In this document: one piece after another, positions 8,001 to 14,967 of the stretch | Numbering within the stretch: position 1 is the first letter of the stretch | How the letters are laid out: every line of letters begins with the position of its first letter | DNA from: an uncultured Clostridia bacterium | Lineage (GTDB): Bacteria > Bacillota > Clostridia > Christensenellales > Aristaeellaceae | Reading direction: 5' to 3' | Assembly (NCBI GenBank): GCA_937907055.1 | Contig: CALCTW010000111.1 | Span: 1-20,944, forward strand | Length of the DNA: 20,944 bases | Position numbers and translations under genes: made by a program | The notes under the pieces: generated by a model | What the model was told of the DNA's origin: nothing | The model's input: the letters and a program-made list of their open reading frames with translations, nothing else | Database searches by the model: none

Positions 8001-8096
8001 CACGCAGGTCAGGATCACGATCCCGATCGCGCGCGCGTTGGTTGACCGGATGTAACGGCTGATATCGCTCATCTGCAGTTTCTTTTTCGGTTTCAT
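5025..8096 (-). CDS. pgpH: 7TM-HD c-di-AMP phosphodiesterase PgpH with a long disordered C-terminal tail
   Basis: Membrane HD-domain phosphodiesterase that hydrolyses cyclic di-AMP in Bacillota. The N-terminal anchor spans about residues 22-42, followed by an extracytoplasmic 7TMR-HDED region (about 43-275) and a multi-helix membrane bundle (about 276-460). The cytoplasmic HD domain shows YHHSILVANLAE (496-507), the HD pair at 527-528 in YYHDVGKLKRP, H564, HH at 588-589 and D634 in LLCDTIEAA. The core ends near residue 706, the usual full length of the family. About 317 more residues follow: an Ala/Glu/Lys/Pro-rich low-complexity stretch (about 707-925), then a more ordinary, partly helical end (MTKEEIAQAVEKLEEEM onward). 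The tail continues the same frame and strand. The ATG at 8096 has a GAGAGGG site and starts 12 nt after the phoH stop. Enzyme call is confident; the role of the tail is unknown. Confidence 0.94.
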   Translation of the reverse strand: MKPKKKLQMSDISRYIRSTNARAIGIVILTCVLLIALFSITIAPKRYNLTVGEVPDVTISATKDVVDEIATEEAREKARNSVSVPYLLQTDVIDQVLADYDAIFSELAQAREAVSASGITMSATPDELNMVRSYITRVDLNDLQLRTLISATQDNFNVMYTQVRNIIESVYLDTENAIQPGQEKNTVNSIIRSARGPVTSSLLTNIVEPVLTQIIRANLIADQEEYLAKQNEAYNTVGLVIYRQGANIVEKGGLPVTENQIRMLESLGLLTGSGIDVLLYVGGALIIILLMTAACLLVKKTTEDVTHRLSAVLIICITMVLTYALCILARMLNVYLAPVMLAAMLLTALINLNCGIVANVALSIMVATLAAGGNDVYAEEMALSLVCNILCGTVACMMMKGRTTRLHALICMPVTMLIDLIIMIAYAMMTSDNVMSNLSTVGWQCAGIAISTLLFIALQPLFEALFNLPTPSKLMELSNPSHPLLRRLLTEAPGTYHHSILVANLAEACAEEVGANALLARVAGYYHDVGKLKRPLFFKENQMGEENAHDHTDPQVSAAILTAHPGDGVAIAKSYHLPKAILQIIGSHHGNTPVMYFYYKALQQANGKNVDIDNFRYNAEPPTTKEGAIVLLCDTIEAAVRSMKNPTPQGIEDFIVKLVRGKLEDGQLSHCDLTLKDIDAICDTCVKVLCGVFHERIEYPDVDKSKRPGHRTAEVQAKEAAVNTAAQKAEEKQDDTEKKPAEEVAPVLGSDKAEKAVKKEEKPTESKETPEGKAVPVTEAAENKDTPAAKEAPEKKEVLEKKDAPAAESKPACKGATEKPEAAAEVKPEPKAEPAPVVSAEKPEAAPVPEAADKTDTEEQENQEEAVPAPVTAETREAAAEETTEAAAGPAAEAEHAPQPEAPASKPADENDDGDEEEAPVEDAPVMTKEEIAQAVEKLEEEMSESRTENALKNQTEEAIKAEHFGVQKTASAADGIVFVTPQNAAAVQTVDVESPAVGPLVLDDILNGMSTKGKLESAPKEE

Positions 8097-8108
8097 ACTT
8101 CCCTCTCG

Positions 8109-9098
8109 TTATTCAGCGGCGGACGCGTCTTTCTTCTCCCAGGCATCGTAGGCCTGTACGATGCGCTGCACCAGTTCGTGACGCACCACATCTTTTTCAA
8201 GCAGCAGCGCGATGCCGATATCCGGCACGTTCTGCAGCACCTCCAGGGCTTGCTTCAAGCCGCTCGTTTTGCCTCTCGGCAGGTCGATCTGGCTGATATC
8301 GCCGGTCACGACACATTTGCTGCCCCGGCCCAGACGGGTCAGGAACATCTTCATCTGTTCCGGCGTGGTATTCTGCGCTTCATCCAGAATGATAAAGGCG
8401 TCATTCAGGGTGCGCCCGCGCATGAAGGCCAGCGGCGCGATCTCCAGCACACCGCGCTCCTGCAGCTTCTGATAGCTTTCAACGCCCATGATCTCATACA
8501 GGGCATCGAACAGCGGACGCAGATAGGGGTCCACCTTCTGGGTCATATCGCCCGGCAGATAACCAAGCTTCTCACCGGCTTCCACCGCGGGGCGGGTCAG
8601 CACGATCTTTTCAACTTCCTTGTTTTTCAGGGCGACGACCGCCATGGCCATGGCCAGATAGGTCTTGCCTGTACCGGCAGGCCCGACAGCCAGTGTCAGC
8701 GTGTTTTTCTGAACCTTCTCTACATATTCCTTCTGGCCCAGTGTCTTGGCTTTGATCGGGCGTCCGCGGTGGGTGACAGCCACCACATCCTCCAGGATCT
8801 CATCCATCATATCGCCCTTGCCGTCGCGCAGCAGCGCGATGATGTAGCGGATGCGGGCGGGCTCGATGGTCTCGCCGCGGCGTACCAGCCGGATCAGCTT
8901 TTCGATCGCCTGCTGCGCCAGCGCGCGGTTCTCCTCATCGCCCTTGATGATCAGCTCCTGTCCGCGCAGGACGATGCTTACATCCAGCTCCTGTTCCAGT
9001 ACAGCGATATTCCTGTCATTCATTCCGAACAGGGAAAGATACAGGTCCATATTTTCAAGCGGCATCTGCAATGAAAGGTCCATCTCCTTATGTCTCAT
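8109..9098 (-). CDS. phoH: PhoH family ATPase (phosphate starvation-inducible protein homologue)
   Basis: Cytoplasmic P-loop ATPase of the PhoH/YbeZ-type family, genetically linked to YbeY in many bacteria and thought to act with it in RNA metabolism. Walker A GPAGTGKT and Walker B IILDEAQNTT are visible, with the downstream LPRGKTSGLKQA element typical of the family (residues 155-162, 252-261 and about 289-300, numbered from an upstream ATG at 9146). That ATG overlaps the predicted -10 box, so it should not lie in the mRNA coding part. I therefore place the start at the ATG at 9098 (329 residues, close to the usual 320-330). ATGs at 9083 and 9065 remain possible: an AAGGAG lies directly before the 9083 codon, and no candidate has an ideal ribosome-binding site. 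First gene of the operon with pgpH, ybeY/cdd and era. Confidence 0.9.
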   Translation of the reverse strand: MRHKEMDLSLQMPLENMDLYLSLFGMNDRNIAVLEQELDVSIVLRGQELIIKGDEENRALAQQAIEKLIRLVRRGETIEPARIRYIIALLRDGKGDMMDEILEDVVAVTHRGRPIKAKTLGQKEYVEKVQKNTLTLAVGPAGTGKTYLAMAMAVVALKNKEVEKIVLTRPAVEAGEKLGYLPGDMTQKVDPYLRPLFDALYEIMGVESYQKLQERGVLEIAPLAFMRGRTLNDAFIILDEAQNTTPEQMKMFLTRLGRGSKCVVTGDISQIDLPRGKTSGLKQALEVLQNVPDIGIALLLEKDVVRHELVQRIVQAYDAWEKKDASAAE

Positions 9099-9141
9099 AG
9101 CGGAACAGCATGCGTCAAAAAGGGTATACTGATCCATCCAT

Positions 9142-9169
9142 ATCATATCAAAAACTGCGGTTTTGTCAA
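9142..9169 (-). promoter_or_regulatory. Sigma-A promoter of the phoH-pgpH-ybeY/cdd-era operon
   Basis: On the minus strand TTGACA (9169-9164) and TATGAT (9147-9142) with a 16-nt spacer. It is the only clear promoter seen for the four-gene operon, whose genes lie 1 to 121 nt apart. Confidence 0.8.
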
Positions 9170-9252
9170 CTCTTACTTATTATATGGGCGTGTCCGGGGG
9201 ATGAATCTTCGCTGTATCATTCGCGTGTAAAGCACAGGCGCGCGGGAAAATC

Positions 9253-9279
9253 AAAAAGGAGCATCCGTCGGGATGCTCC
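9253..9279 (-). terminator. Rho-independent terminator of the pheST-murG-orf62 operon
   Basis: On the minus strand GGAGCATCC (9279-9271) pairs with GGATGCTCC (9266-9258) around a 4-nt loop and is followed by TTTTT (9257-9253). It starts 7 nt after the stop of the 62-codon ORF and 193 nt after murG, so that ORF is inside the transcript. Confidence 0.93.
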
Positions 9280-9286
9280 CATATGA

Positions 9287-9475
9287 TCAATAGTTTTTCC
9301 GGTTCCAGCATTCGTTCACGCTGCCACCGTCGCGGTAGCTTTCGCGTTCGGGAGCCTGTGCTTCAGGCGCGTGATCGCTCCATTCCTGTTCACGCCGGGC
9401 CCGTTCGCGCGGGGTGGATGCCGGTTTCTTTACGGCGGATGATGCAGCCGTTTTCGGCTTTTGTTCCGGTGTCAT
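9287..9475 (-). CDS. Small hydrophilic protein of unknown function coupled to murG
   Basis: A 62-codon ORF whose ATG (9475-9473) overlaps the murG stop codon in an ATGA arrangement, a hallmark of translational coupling. A terminator follows directly after its stop. The protein is strongly charged, rich in Ala, Pro, Arg, Glu and Ser, with no membrane segment or signal peptide. It begins MTPEQKPKTAASSAVKKP and ends CWNRKNY. Composition suggests a mostly disordered protein. I recognise no family. Support is positional (overlap, transcript, terminator) rather than homology-based, and its Shine-Dalgarno is weak, so it could also be a decaying or non-functional frame. Confidence 0.55.
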   Translation of the reverse strand: MTPEQKPKTAASSAVKKPASTPRERARREQEWSDHAPEAQAPERESYRDGGSVNECWNRKNY

Positions 9476-10533
9476 TTCTGCATTTCCCGGATCATGGAAA
9501 GGATCTTCTGCGTGCCGTTCAGGGTGCCCTCGCGGTCCAGATTGCCGGTCAGGGTATCACGCTCGGCCCAGGTCTCCTTCAGGGCATTCAGCAGGGTCTC
9601 ATCATTCATGTTTTCCTGCAGCAGCACCTTGCAAAGCCCTCTCGCGCGGTAGCTTTCGGCGTTCAGGATCTGGTCTCCGCGGCTGGCTCCCTTGGGATAG
9701 GGCACCAGCAGCATGGGCTTTTTCAGCGCGGCAAATTCGCACAGCGCGTTGCTTCCGGCACGGGAGAGCACCAGATCGGCGGCAGCCATCACATCGGGCA
9801 GCTCGGCGCTGATGAATTCCATCTGGGTATAACCCTTGATGCCCTTCAGGCTTTCATCAAGGTTGCCTTTACCGGTGATGTGCATCACATCAAATTCTTT
9901 GGTGATCTCCGGCAGAATGCCGCGCAGACCTTTATTGACTGCCTGCGCGCCCAGCGAGCCGCCCATCATCAGCAGAACAGGCTTGCTGCCGTCAAAGCCG
10001 CAGATCTTCAATCCGTTTTCGCGGTTGCCCTCAAACAGGCTGTCGCGCAGCGGCGTGCCGGTCAGCACAGCCTTCGCGCCCAGCGCCTTCGCGCATTCGG
10101 GGAAGGTGGTGGCGATCTTTCCGGCAAACTTGGCGCAGATCTTGTTGGCAAGGCCGGGGGTCAGATCGCTTTCGTGGCACAGAGTGGGCACATGGTGCAG
10201 CCACGCGCCGAACACGACCGGAACGCTCACAAAGCCGCCCTTGCTGAACAGCATATCGGGCTTCAGGGTCTTCATCAGGTGGCTGCTCTGGAAAGCACCC
10301 GCGATGACACGGAAGGGATCGGTGAAGTTCTTCCAGTCAAAGTAGCGGCGCAGCTTGCCGCTCTTGACCACGTGATAGGTCACGCCCTCAATGTCCATCA
10401 TGCTGCGTTCGATGCCTTTTTCCGTGCCGATGTAATGCACGTCATAGCCTTCCTTCAGCAGGTAGGGCAGCAGGGCCAGATTGGGGCTTACATGTCCGGC
10501 GGTACCGCCGCCGGTCAATACGATGCGTTTCAT
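9472..10533 (-). CDS. murG: UDP-GlcNAc:lipid I N-acetylglucosaminyltransferase (MurG)
   Basis: Peripheral membrane glycosyltransferase (GT28) that adds GlcNAc to lipid I to make lipid II, the last cytoplasmic step of peptidoglycan precursor synthesis. The 353-residue length is normal. Motifs seen: GGGTAGHVSP (8-17), SGKLRRYFDWKNF (58-70), FSKGGFVSVPVV (96-107), HESDLTPGLANK (120-131), GGSLGAQAVN (191-200), and the UDP-GlcNAc-binding SRAGSNALCEF (257-267) followed by GDQ near 286. The HESD and GKLRRYFDW variants resemble the MurG type found in some Bacillus and Clostridia. The ATG is 1 nt after the pheT stop, so translation is probably coupled to pheT. No dcw-cluster genes are nearby. Whether this is the only murG of the genome cannot be told here. 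Confidence 0.93.
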   Translation of the reverse strand: MKRIVLTGGGTAGHVSPNLALLPYLLKEGYDVHYIGTEKGIERSMMDIEGVTYHVVKSGKLRRYFDWKNFTDPFRVIAGAFQSSHLMKTLKPDMLFSKGGFVSVPVVFGAWLHHVPTLCHESDLTPGLANKICAKFAGKIATTFPECAKALGAKAVLTGTPLRDSLFEGNRENGLKICGFDGSKPVLLMMGGSLGAQAVNKGLRGILPEITKEFDVMHITGKGNLDESLKGIKGYTQMEFISAELPDVMAAADLVLSRAGSNALCEFAALKKPMLLVPYPKGASRGDQILNAESYRARGLCKVLLQENMNDETLLNALKETWAERDTLTGNLDREGTLNGTQKILSMIREMQK

Positions 10534-10534
10534 A

Positions 10535-12931
10535 TTACTGTCTCAGCTCCGCTCCGAATTGTTCCTTGCTCACCTTCAGCGCCTTGTTCATCAGGCGGTT
10601 GATCTCATCCTCCTGCATGGTGTGATCCTCAGCGCGGAAGATCAGGCTGAAGGCGACGCTCTTCTTGCCGAGACCCACCTTCACGGGATCGCGGAACACA
10701 TCGAACAGACGGATGCTCTCCATCATCTTGCCGCAGGCCTTTTCGATGGCGTTCATCACAGGGCCGACAGGCTGTTCGTTGCTCATTACCAGCGCGATGT
10801 CACGGGAGACGGCAGGGAAACGGGCGATGGACTTCACTTCGCCCATCGGCACGGTGTTCCGGAAGATCGCTTCCAGGTTCATTTCGGCGATGCAGACGCG
10901 CTCGTCGATATCAAACTTCGCCATCACATCGGGGTGCAGCTCGCCGACAACGGCCAGCACTTCGCCGTCTTTGGTCAGCTTCGCGCAGCGTCCGGGATGC
11001 ATGTAGGGCTCGCTCATCACATCGATCTCGCACTTGATGCCGTTTTCGGCCAGGATCTTTTCGGCAATGCCGCGCACGGTGAAGAAATCGCCGCCCTGTC
11101 CCCAGGCACCCAGGCACAGAGAGGGGCTCTGCACAGGCAGACCTTCTTCGGTCTTGTTGATGCCGTCGAAGATCTCGCTCAGCTCATACACCTTGCCGTT
11201 TTCATTGCCGGCGTTGATGTTGGTGGAGATGGTCTTCAGCAGGCCGGGCAGCAGGGTGGTGCGCATGTACTGGCTGTCCTCGCCCAGCGGATTGCGTACG
11301 GTCACGCAGGTCATGCGGGGATCACTCTCGCTCAGGCCCAGCAGCTCGATGCTCTTGTGACTGATGAAGCTGAAGGTCATGGTCTCGTAATAGCCCAGAC
11401 CGGTCAGCAGCACACGAATGTCATTCTCAAAACGCTTTTTGTCATTGATGCCGCCCATGGGGGTCTCGCCGCGCAGACGGGTGGAGGGGATCAGCTCATA
11501 ACCGGCGTAGCGCAGCACTTCTTCGCAGATATCCGCTTCCTGTTCGATATCCTGACGGAAAATGGGGGCGGTCACGGTCATCTCATCGCCGTTGGCTTCC
11601 ACGGTGAAGCACAATTTTTCGAGGATCTTCTTCATCTGTTCGGGGGCTACATCCACACCGGCGCGGTGCGCGATGCGCTTGCAGCTCACCTTCAGCGTGG
11701 CGGGCACGATGGGCGCGGGATAGACATCCACGCAGCCGGGGACTACATCACCGGCATCCAGCTCGTTGATCAGTTGGCAGGCGCGCAGCAGACCGTCCAT
11801 GGCGGTGGCAGGGGAGACACCTCTCTCGAAGCGTCCGCTGCTCTCGGTGCGGATGCCCATCGCGCGGCTGGTGAGACGGATGGAGGTACGGTCGAAGGAG
11901 GCGCACTCAAACATGATCTCACGGGTGCTTTCCGTGATCTCGCTCTCTTCGCCGCCCATGATACCGGCCAGGCCGGTGGGGTTCTGATCATCGCAGATCA
12001 TCAGCGCGGTGCCGGGCAGATCGTGATGCTTGCCGTCCAGCGTGGTCAGCGTTTCACCGGCTTCGGCCTTGCGCACGATGATGTGGCGGCCCTTCACCTT
12101 ATCCAGGTCGAAGGCGTGCATGGGATGACCGGTCTCCAGCATCACATAGTTGGTGATATCCACGATGTTGTTGATGCTGCGCATACCGGCGGCGTGCAGG
12201 TATTCACGCATCCAGGCAGGGCTGGCGCCCACGCGCACATTTTTGACCACCTTGGCGGTGTAACGGGGGCACAGTTCGGTATCCAGCACATCCACCTTCA
12301 CATAATCATGGATGTCACCGTCACCGGTCTCCTTTACGGTAATCTCGGGCAGCTTGAGCTCGGTGCCCATGGCGGCCGCGGTCTCGCGCGCCACGCCCCA
12401 GGTGCACAGGCAGTCCGGACGGTTGGCCAGGATCTCAAAATCCACCACGGTGTCATTCAGCAGGAAGATTTCGCGCACATCGGTGCCCAGCGGATAATCT
12501 TCATTGAAGATCAGGATACCGGCATCGCCCACGGAGGGATACAGTTCCACCGGCACGCCCATTTCGGGGCCGCTGCAGAGCATGCCGCAGCTTTCCACGC
12601 CGCGCATCTTGCCCTTCTTGATGGTGCCGCCGGGCAGCTTGGCGCCGATCATGGCGACAGGCACCAGAATATCCGCCTTCACGTTGGGCGCGCCGCAGAC
12701 GATCTGCAGCGGTTCGCCGCTGCCGACATCCACGGTGGTGATGTGCAGATGGTCGCTGTTCGGATGATCCACGCAGGTCAGCACACGGCCGACCACCACG
12801 TTTTCCAGATCCTTGCCCAGGAATTCAGTGCCTTCCACGCCGGTGCCGGTCATGATCATGCGGCTTTCGTACTCGGCGGGGGAGACGGGAATATCAGCAT
12901 ACTGCTTGATCCAGTTCATTGATACTTTCAT
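10535..12931 (-). CDS. pheT: Phenylalanyl-tRNA synthetase beta subunit
   Basis: Beta subunit of the heterotetrameric PheRS, bearing tRNA-binding and editing functions. At 798 residues it has the standard bacterial length. Domain order is canonical: N-terminal MKVSMNWIKQY, the EMAP/OB-type tRNA-binding domain (about 40-155), B3/B4 editing region with GHPMHAFDLDKV, B5 domain, the catalytic-like core with the GLGYYETMTFSFIS stretch, and the C-terminal FDX-ACB anticodon-binding domain (about 704-798) beginning RFPAVSRDIAL. The ATG at 12931 follows a GAGGAGGG site that overlaps the pheS stop codon, 14 nt from pheS. Third element of the T-box-pheS-pheT unit. Confidence 0.97.
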   Translation of the reverse strand: MKVSMNWIKQYADIPVSPAEYESRMIMTGTGVEGTEFLGKDLENVVVGRVLTCVDHPNSDHLHITTVDVGSGEPLQIVCGAPNVKADILVPVAMIGAKLPGGTIKKGKMRGVESCGMLCSGPEMGVPVELYPSVGDAGILIFNEDYPLGTDVREIFLLNDTVVDFEILANRPDCLCTWGVARETAAAMGTELKLPEITVKETGDGDIHDYVKVDVLDTELCPRYTAKVVKNVRVGASPAWMREYLHAAGMRSINNIVDITNYVMLETGHPMHAFDLDKVKGRHIIVRKAEAGETLTTLDGKHHDLPGTALMICDDQNPTGLAGIMGGEESEITESTREIMFECASFDRTSIRLTSRAMGIRTESSGRFERGVSPATAMDGLLRACQLINELDAGDVVPGCVDVYPAPIVPATLKVSCKRIAHRAGVDVAPEQMKKILEKLCFTVEANGDEMTVTAPIFRQDIEQEADICEEVLRYAGYELIPSTRLRGETPMGGINDKKRFENDIRVLLTGLGYYETMTFSFISHKSIELLGLSESDPRMTCVTVRNPLGEDSQYMRTTLLPGLLKTISTNINAGNENGKVYELSEIFDGINKTEEGLPVQSPSLCLGAWGQGGDFFTVRGIAEKILAENGIKCEIDVMSEPYMHPGRCAKLTKDGEVLAVVGELHPDVMAKFDIDERVCIAEMNLEAIFRNTVPMGEVKSIARFPAVSRDIALVMSNEQPVGPVMNAIEKACGKMMESIRLFDVFRDPVKVGLGKKSVAFSLIFRAEDHTMQEDEINRLMNKALKVSKEQFGAELRQ

Positions 12932-12945
12932 GTTATCAGCCCTCC

Positions 12946-13974
12946 TCAGCGGAACTGTTTGAGGAAGCGAAGATCGCCCTCATACAGCAGTCTCATGTCC
13001 TTGATGCCATAGCGCAGCATGGTGATGCGCTCCAGACCGATGCCGAACGCGAATCCGCTGTACACGTTGGGATCCAGTCCGCACATCTCAAGCACCTTGG
13101 GGTTGACCATGCCGCAGCCCAGCACTTCGATCCAGCCGGTGCCCTTGCACACGCGGCAGCCCTTGCCGTGGCAGTTGAAGCAGGTCAGGTCCACCTCGGC
13201 GCTGGGCTCGGTGAAGGGGAAGAAGGAGGGGCGGAAGCGGGTCTCGATGTCATCGCCGTACAGCTTCTTGGCGAAGGCATCCAGCGTGCCACGCAGATCG
13301 CCCATCGTCACATCCTTGTCGATCACCAGACCTTCAATCTGGTGGAACACGGGGCTGTGCGTGGCATCCACCTCATCGGCGCGGAATACGCGGCCGGGGC
13401 AGATGACACGAATGGGAGGCTTGCGGGAAAGCATGGTGCGGGCCTGCACCGGGCTGGTGTGGGTGCGCAGCACGATATTGTCATCCACGTAGAAGGTATC
13501 CTGCGCGTCGCGGGCAGGATGGTTCTTGGGCAGGTTGAGCAGCTCAAAGTTGAAACGATCCAGCTCGATCTGCGGACCTTCCACCACTTCGAAGCCCAGG
13601 CTGGTGAAGCAGTCCACCACCTGAGAGAGAACGGCATTGATGGGGTGAACGGCGCCGGTCTCGGGCAGATCACGGGGCTCGGTCACATCCAGCGTTTCAG
13701 CCTTCAGCTTCATTTCCTTTTCCAGCTGCGCCAGCTTTTCTGCCTTTTCATCCAGCAGGGCGGTCAGCTTTTCGCGGGCCTGGTTGATCAGCTGGCCGGC
13801 GGCGGGACGCTCTTCGGCGCTCAGCTGGCCCAGAGAGCGCAGCAGCGCGGTCAGGCTGCCCTTTTTGCCCAGCACCTTTACCTTCAGTTCTTCCAGAGCC
13901 TTACTGTTTTCCAGTGTGCTCAGTTCGTTTTTCAGATCATCGCCGATCTGTTGCAGGGTCTCCTTGATGCCCAT
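12946..13974 (-). CDS. pheS: Phenylalanyl-tRNA synthetase alpha subunit
   Basis: Catalytic alpha subunit of PheRS. The 342-residue protein has an N-terminal coiled coil (about 1-95), then the class II core: HPARDAQDTFYV (152-163), LRTHTSPVQARTM (169-181), motif 2 around VFRADEVDATHSPVFHQIEG (196-215), and motif 3 GFAFGIGLERITML (307-320). A four-cysteine knuckle (C265, C268, C273, C276) sits before GTGWIEV, as in many clostridial PheS proteins, and could bind zinc. The ATG at 13974 has a strong GGAGGAG site. A phenylalanine T-box leader lies directly upstream. Confidence 0.97.
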   Translation of the reverse strand: MGIKETLQQIGDDLKNELSTLENSKALEELKVKVLGKKGSLTALLRSLGQLSAEERPAAGQLINQAREKLTALLDEKAEKLAQLEKEMKLKAETLDVTEPRDLPETGAVHPINAVLSQVVDCFTSLGFEVVEGPQIELDRFNFELLNLPKNHPARDAQDTFYVDDNIVLRTHTSPVQARTMLSRKPPIRVICPGRVFRADEVDATHSPVFHQIEGLVIDKDVTMGDLRGTLDAFAKKLYGDDIETRFRPSFFPFTEPSAEVDLTCFNCHGKGCRVCKGTGWIEVLGCGMVNPKVLEMCGLDPNVYSGFAFGIGLERITMLRYGIKDMRLLYEGDLRFLKQFR

Positions 13975-14047
13975 TTCGGTCTCCTCCTGTATTGAGATTC
14001 CTTTTAATACCCTTCAGCCCGGATGCGGTTCATGCGATCGAGGTAAC

Positions 14048-14078
14048 AAAAAACGCTCCGTGCCAAATGCACGGGGCG
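14048..14078 (-). terminator. T-box-controlled terminator in the pheS leader
   Basis: On the minus strand CGCCCCGTGC (14078-14069) pairs with GCACGGAGCG (14063-14054) with one mismatch, around a 5-nt loop, then TTTTTT (14053-14048). Its 5' strand overlaps the region the antiterminator would use, as expected for transcription-attenuation T-boxes. Confidence 0.9.
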
Positions 14079-14279
14079 TGAATACACGCGGTACCACCCG
14101 GTTTCACCGCAGATTTCTGCGGCCTTCATTCCCTTAACGCGGGGCAGCGGCAAAGGCTACTTGATTCACCTCGCGGCTCCGGAGCGAACTTTCCCCGGCG
14201 GCGGGACGGCTTTCAGCCGGTGACCATCCCTCTCTTGGCCGCGCGTGTGCGGGATTTTGCTCTCCATCACAGCTTTTCG
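14048..14279 (-). promoter_or_regulatory. T-box riboswitch (tRNA-Phe responsive leader) of pheST-murG
   Basis: The leader of about 232 nt contains the canonical T-box sequence GGGTGGTACCGCG (14099-14087), which pairs with the uncharged tRNA CCA end and forms the antiterminator. Upstream is a stem I structure: GGGATGG (14230-14224) pairs with CCGTCCC (14209-14203) around the GGCTGAAAGCC-type distal loop. The candidate specifier codon is TTC (14188-14186), lying on the 3' side of an internal loop and flanked by GCTC, which can pair with GAGC further upstream. TTC is a phenylalanine codon, matching the downstream pheS. Expected effect: uncharged tRNA-Phe allows read-through into pheS, pheT, murG and orf62. 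T-box identity is very clear; the specifier placement is inferred from manual folding. Confidence 0.95.
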
Positions 14280-14285
14280 CCGATC

Positions 14286-14314
14286 ATTATAGCATCAGGG
14301 GCCATTTTCGTCAA
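14286..14314 (-). promoter_or_regulatory. Sigma-A promoter of the T-box-pheST-murG operon
   Basis: On the minus strand TTGACG (14314-14309) and TATAAT (14291-14286) with a 17-nt spacer; the start point is predicted near 14279, just at the 5' end of the T-box leader. Confidence 0.88.
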
Positions 14315-14854
14315 CCTTCATTTCACACTGTGAAAATGATTTCGCGTGTAATGCCGTGCGCGTCCGGGCAGGGGTTTGGAGCAAATGAGGAGCAGAACGG
14401 AATAATTGCTTCATATTATGTAAAATGCAGTTGTCGAAATGCGGAATCGCAGCAGTTACTGAAATGCGTAAATGAGCCGGTCTGCTGCGCAGACCACGGA
14501 ACTGCGTAGGTCGCATTCAAACGGGAAAACAGATGGGATAGACGGAACCGGGCATATGAGATCGTGCTCTCTGATGGAGACAACGCTTCTTTATTAAAAA
14601 TAGAACAAATATAAGATCGTGATGATGGCCGCGGTGATCTTCTGAAGGGTCAGAATGTTTATTCTTCATGGTGTGTCTGATGGATCATGGCGTATATCAA
14701 TTCTGTAAGGCTCCGGATATTCACTTCTGATGTTCAGGGCGTGAAATGACAATGATTTGATGCAAAATGTACAATATGGCACGTATTTATCCATTATCGT
14801 ATAAAAATCGAATTTCGGACCGCTTACTGATCATTCATGACAGAAGTGCCTGCT
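14315..14854. other. Long intergenic stretch with no convincing gene
   Basis: About 540 bp between the divergent pheS and sugar-transporter promoters. No ORF here has a ribosome-binding site together with recognisable protein features; short frames look random. A perfect 7-bp hairpin with a 3-nt loop (GGTCTGC 14479-14485 / GCAGACC 14489-14495) lacks a T-tract. The GAAATGCG octamer occurs twice (near 14435 and 14460). The right part becomes AT-rich towards the transporter promoter. It could be a degenerate gene remnant or a long upstream regulatory region. Confidence 0.5.
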
Positions 14855-14868
14855 TGAAAGCGGTTACA
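14855..14868. promoter_or_regulatory. LacI/CcpA-type operator-like site 1
   Basis: TGAAAGCGGTTACA matches the cre consensus TGWAARCGYTWNCW at 13 of 14 positions. It is the most upstream of three such sites before the sugar ABC operon, about 110 bp from the -35 box. Confidence 0.6.
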
Positions 14869-14908
14869 TTTTAACGATGGTTCAGAAACAGACCACACTC
14901 GGAACGAA

Positions 14909-14922
14909 TGAAATCGTTTACA
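14909..14922. promoter_or_regulatory. LacI/CcpA-type operator-like site 2
   Basis: TGAAATCGTTTACA matches the cre consensus at 13 of 14 positions, about 55 bp upstream of the -35 box. The imperfect palindrome with a central CG is typical of LacI-family operators. Confidence 0.6.
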
Positions 14923-14967
14923 ATGAGATTTGTGCCAAAATTTCCACTTTTTTTTGTGCAAAAATAT

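Noticed and set aside
4977..8045. A 1022-codon open frame on the plus strand opposite pgpH
   Set aside because: It is an antisense shadow created by the Ala/Glu/Lys-rich codon pattern of pgpH. Its protein is odd (Phe/Gly/Arg- and His/Gln-rich, no domains), while the minus strand encodes a clear 7TM-HD protein with correct spacing and ribosome-binding site.
10481..12922. An 813-codon open frame on the plus strand opposite pheT
   Set aside because: The minus strand encodes full-length PheT with all domains. The plus-strand translation is His/Gln/Ala-rich with no recognisable motif and no proper start context.
14479..14495. A perfect 7-bp inverted repeat considered as a terminator
   Set aside because: Neither strand has a T-tract after the hairpin and there is no gene for it to terminate.
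14295..14516. A 73-codon minus-strand frame upstream of the pheS promoter
   Set aside because: It ends inside the promoter, has no ribosome-binding site and no recognisable protein features.
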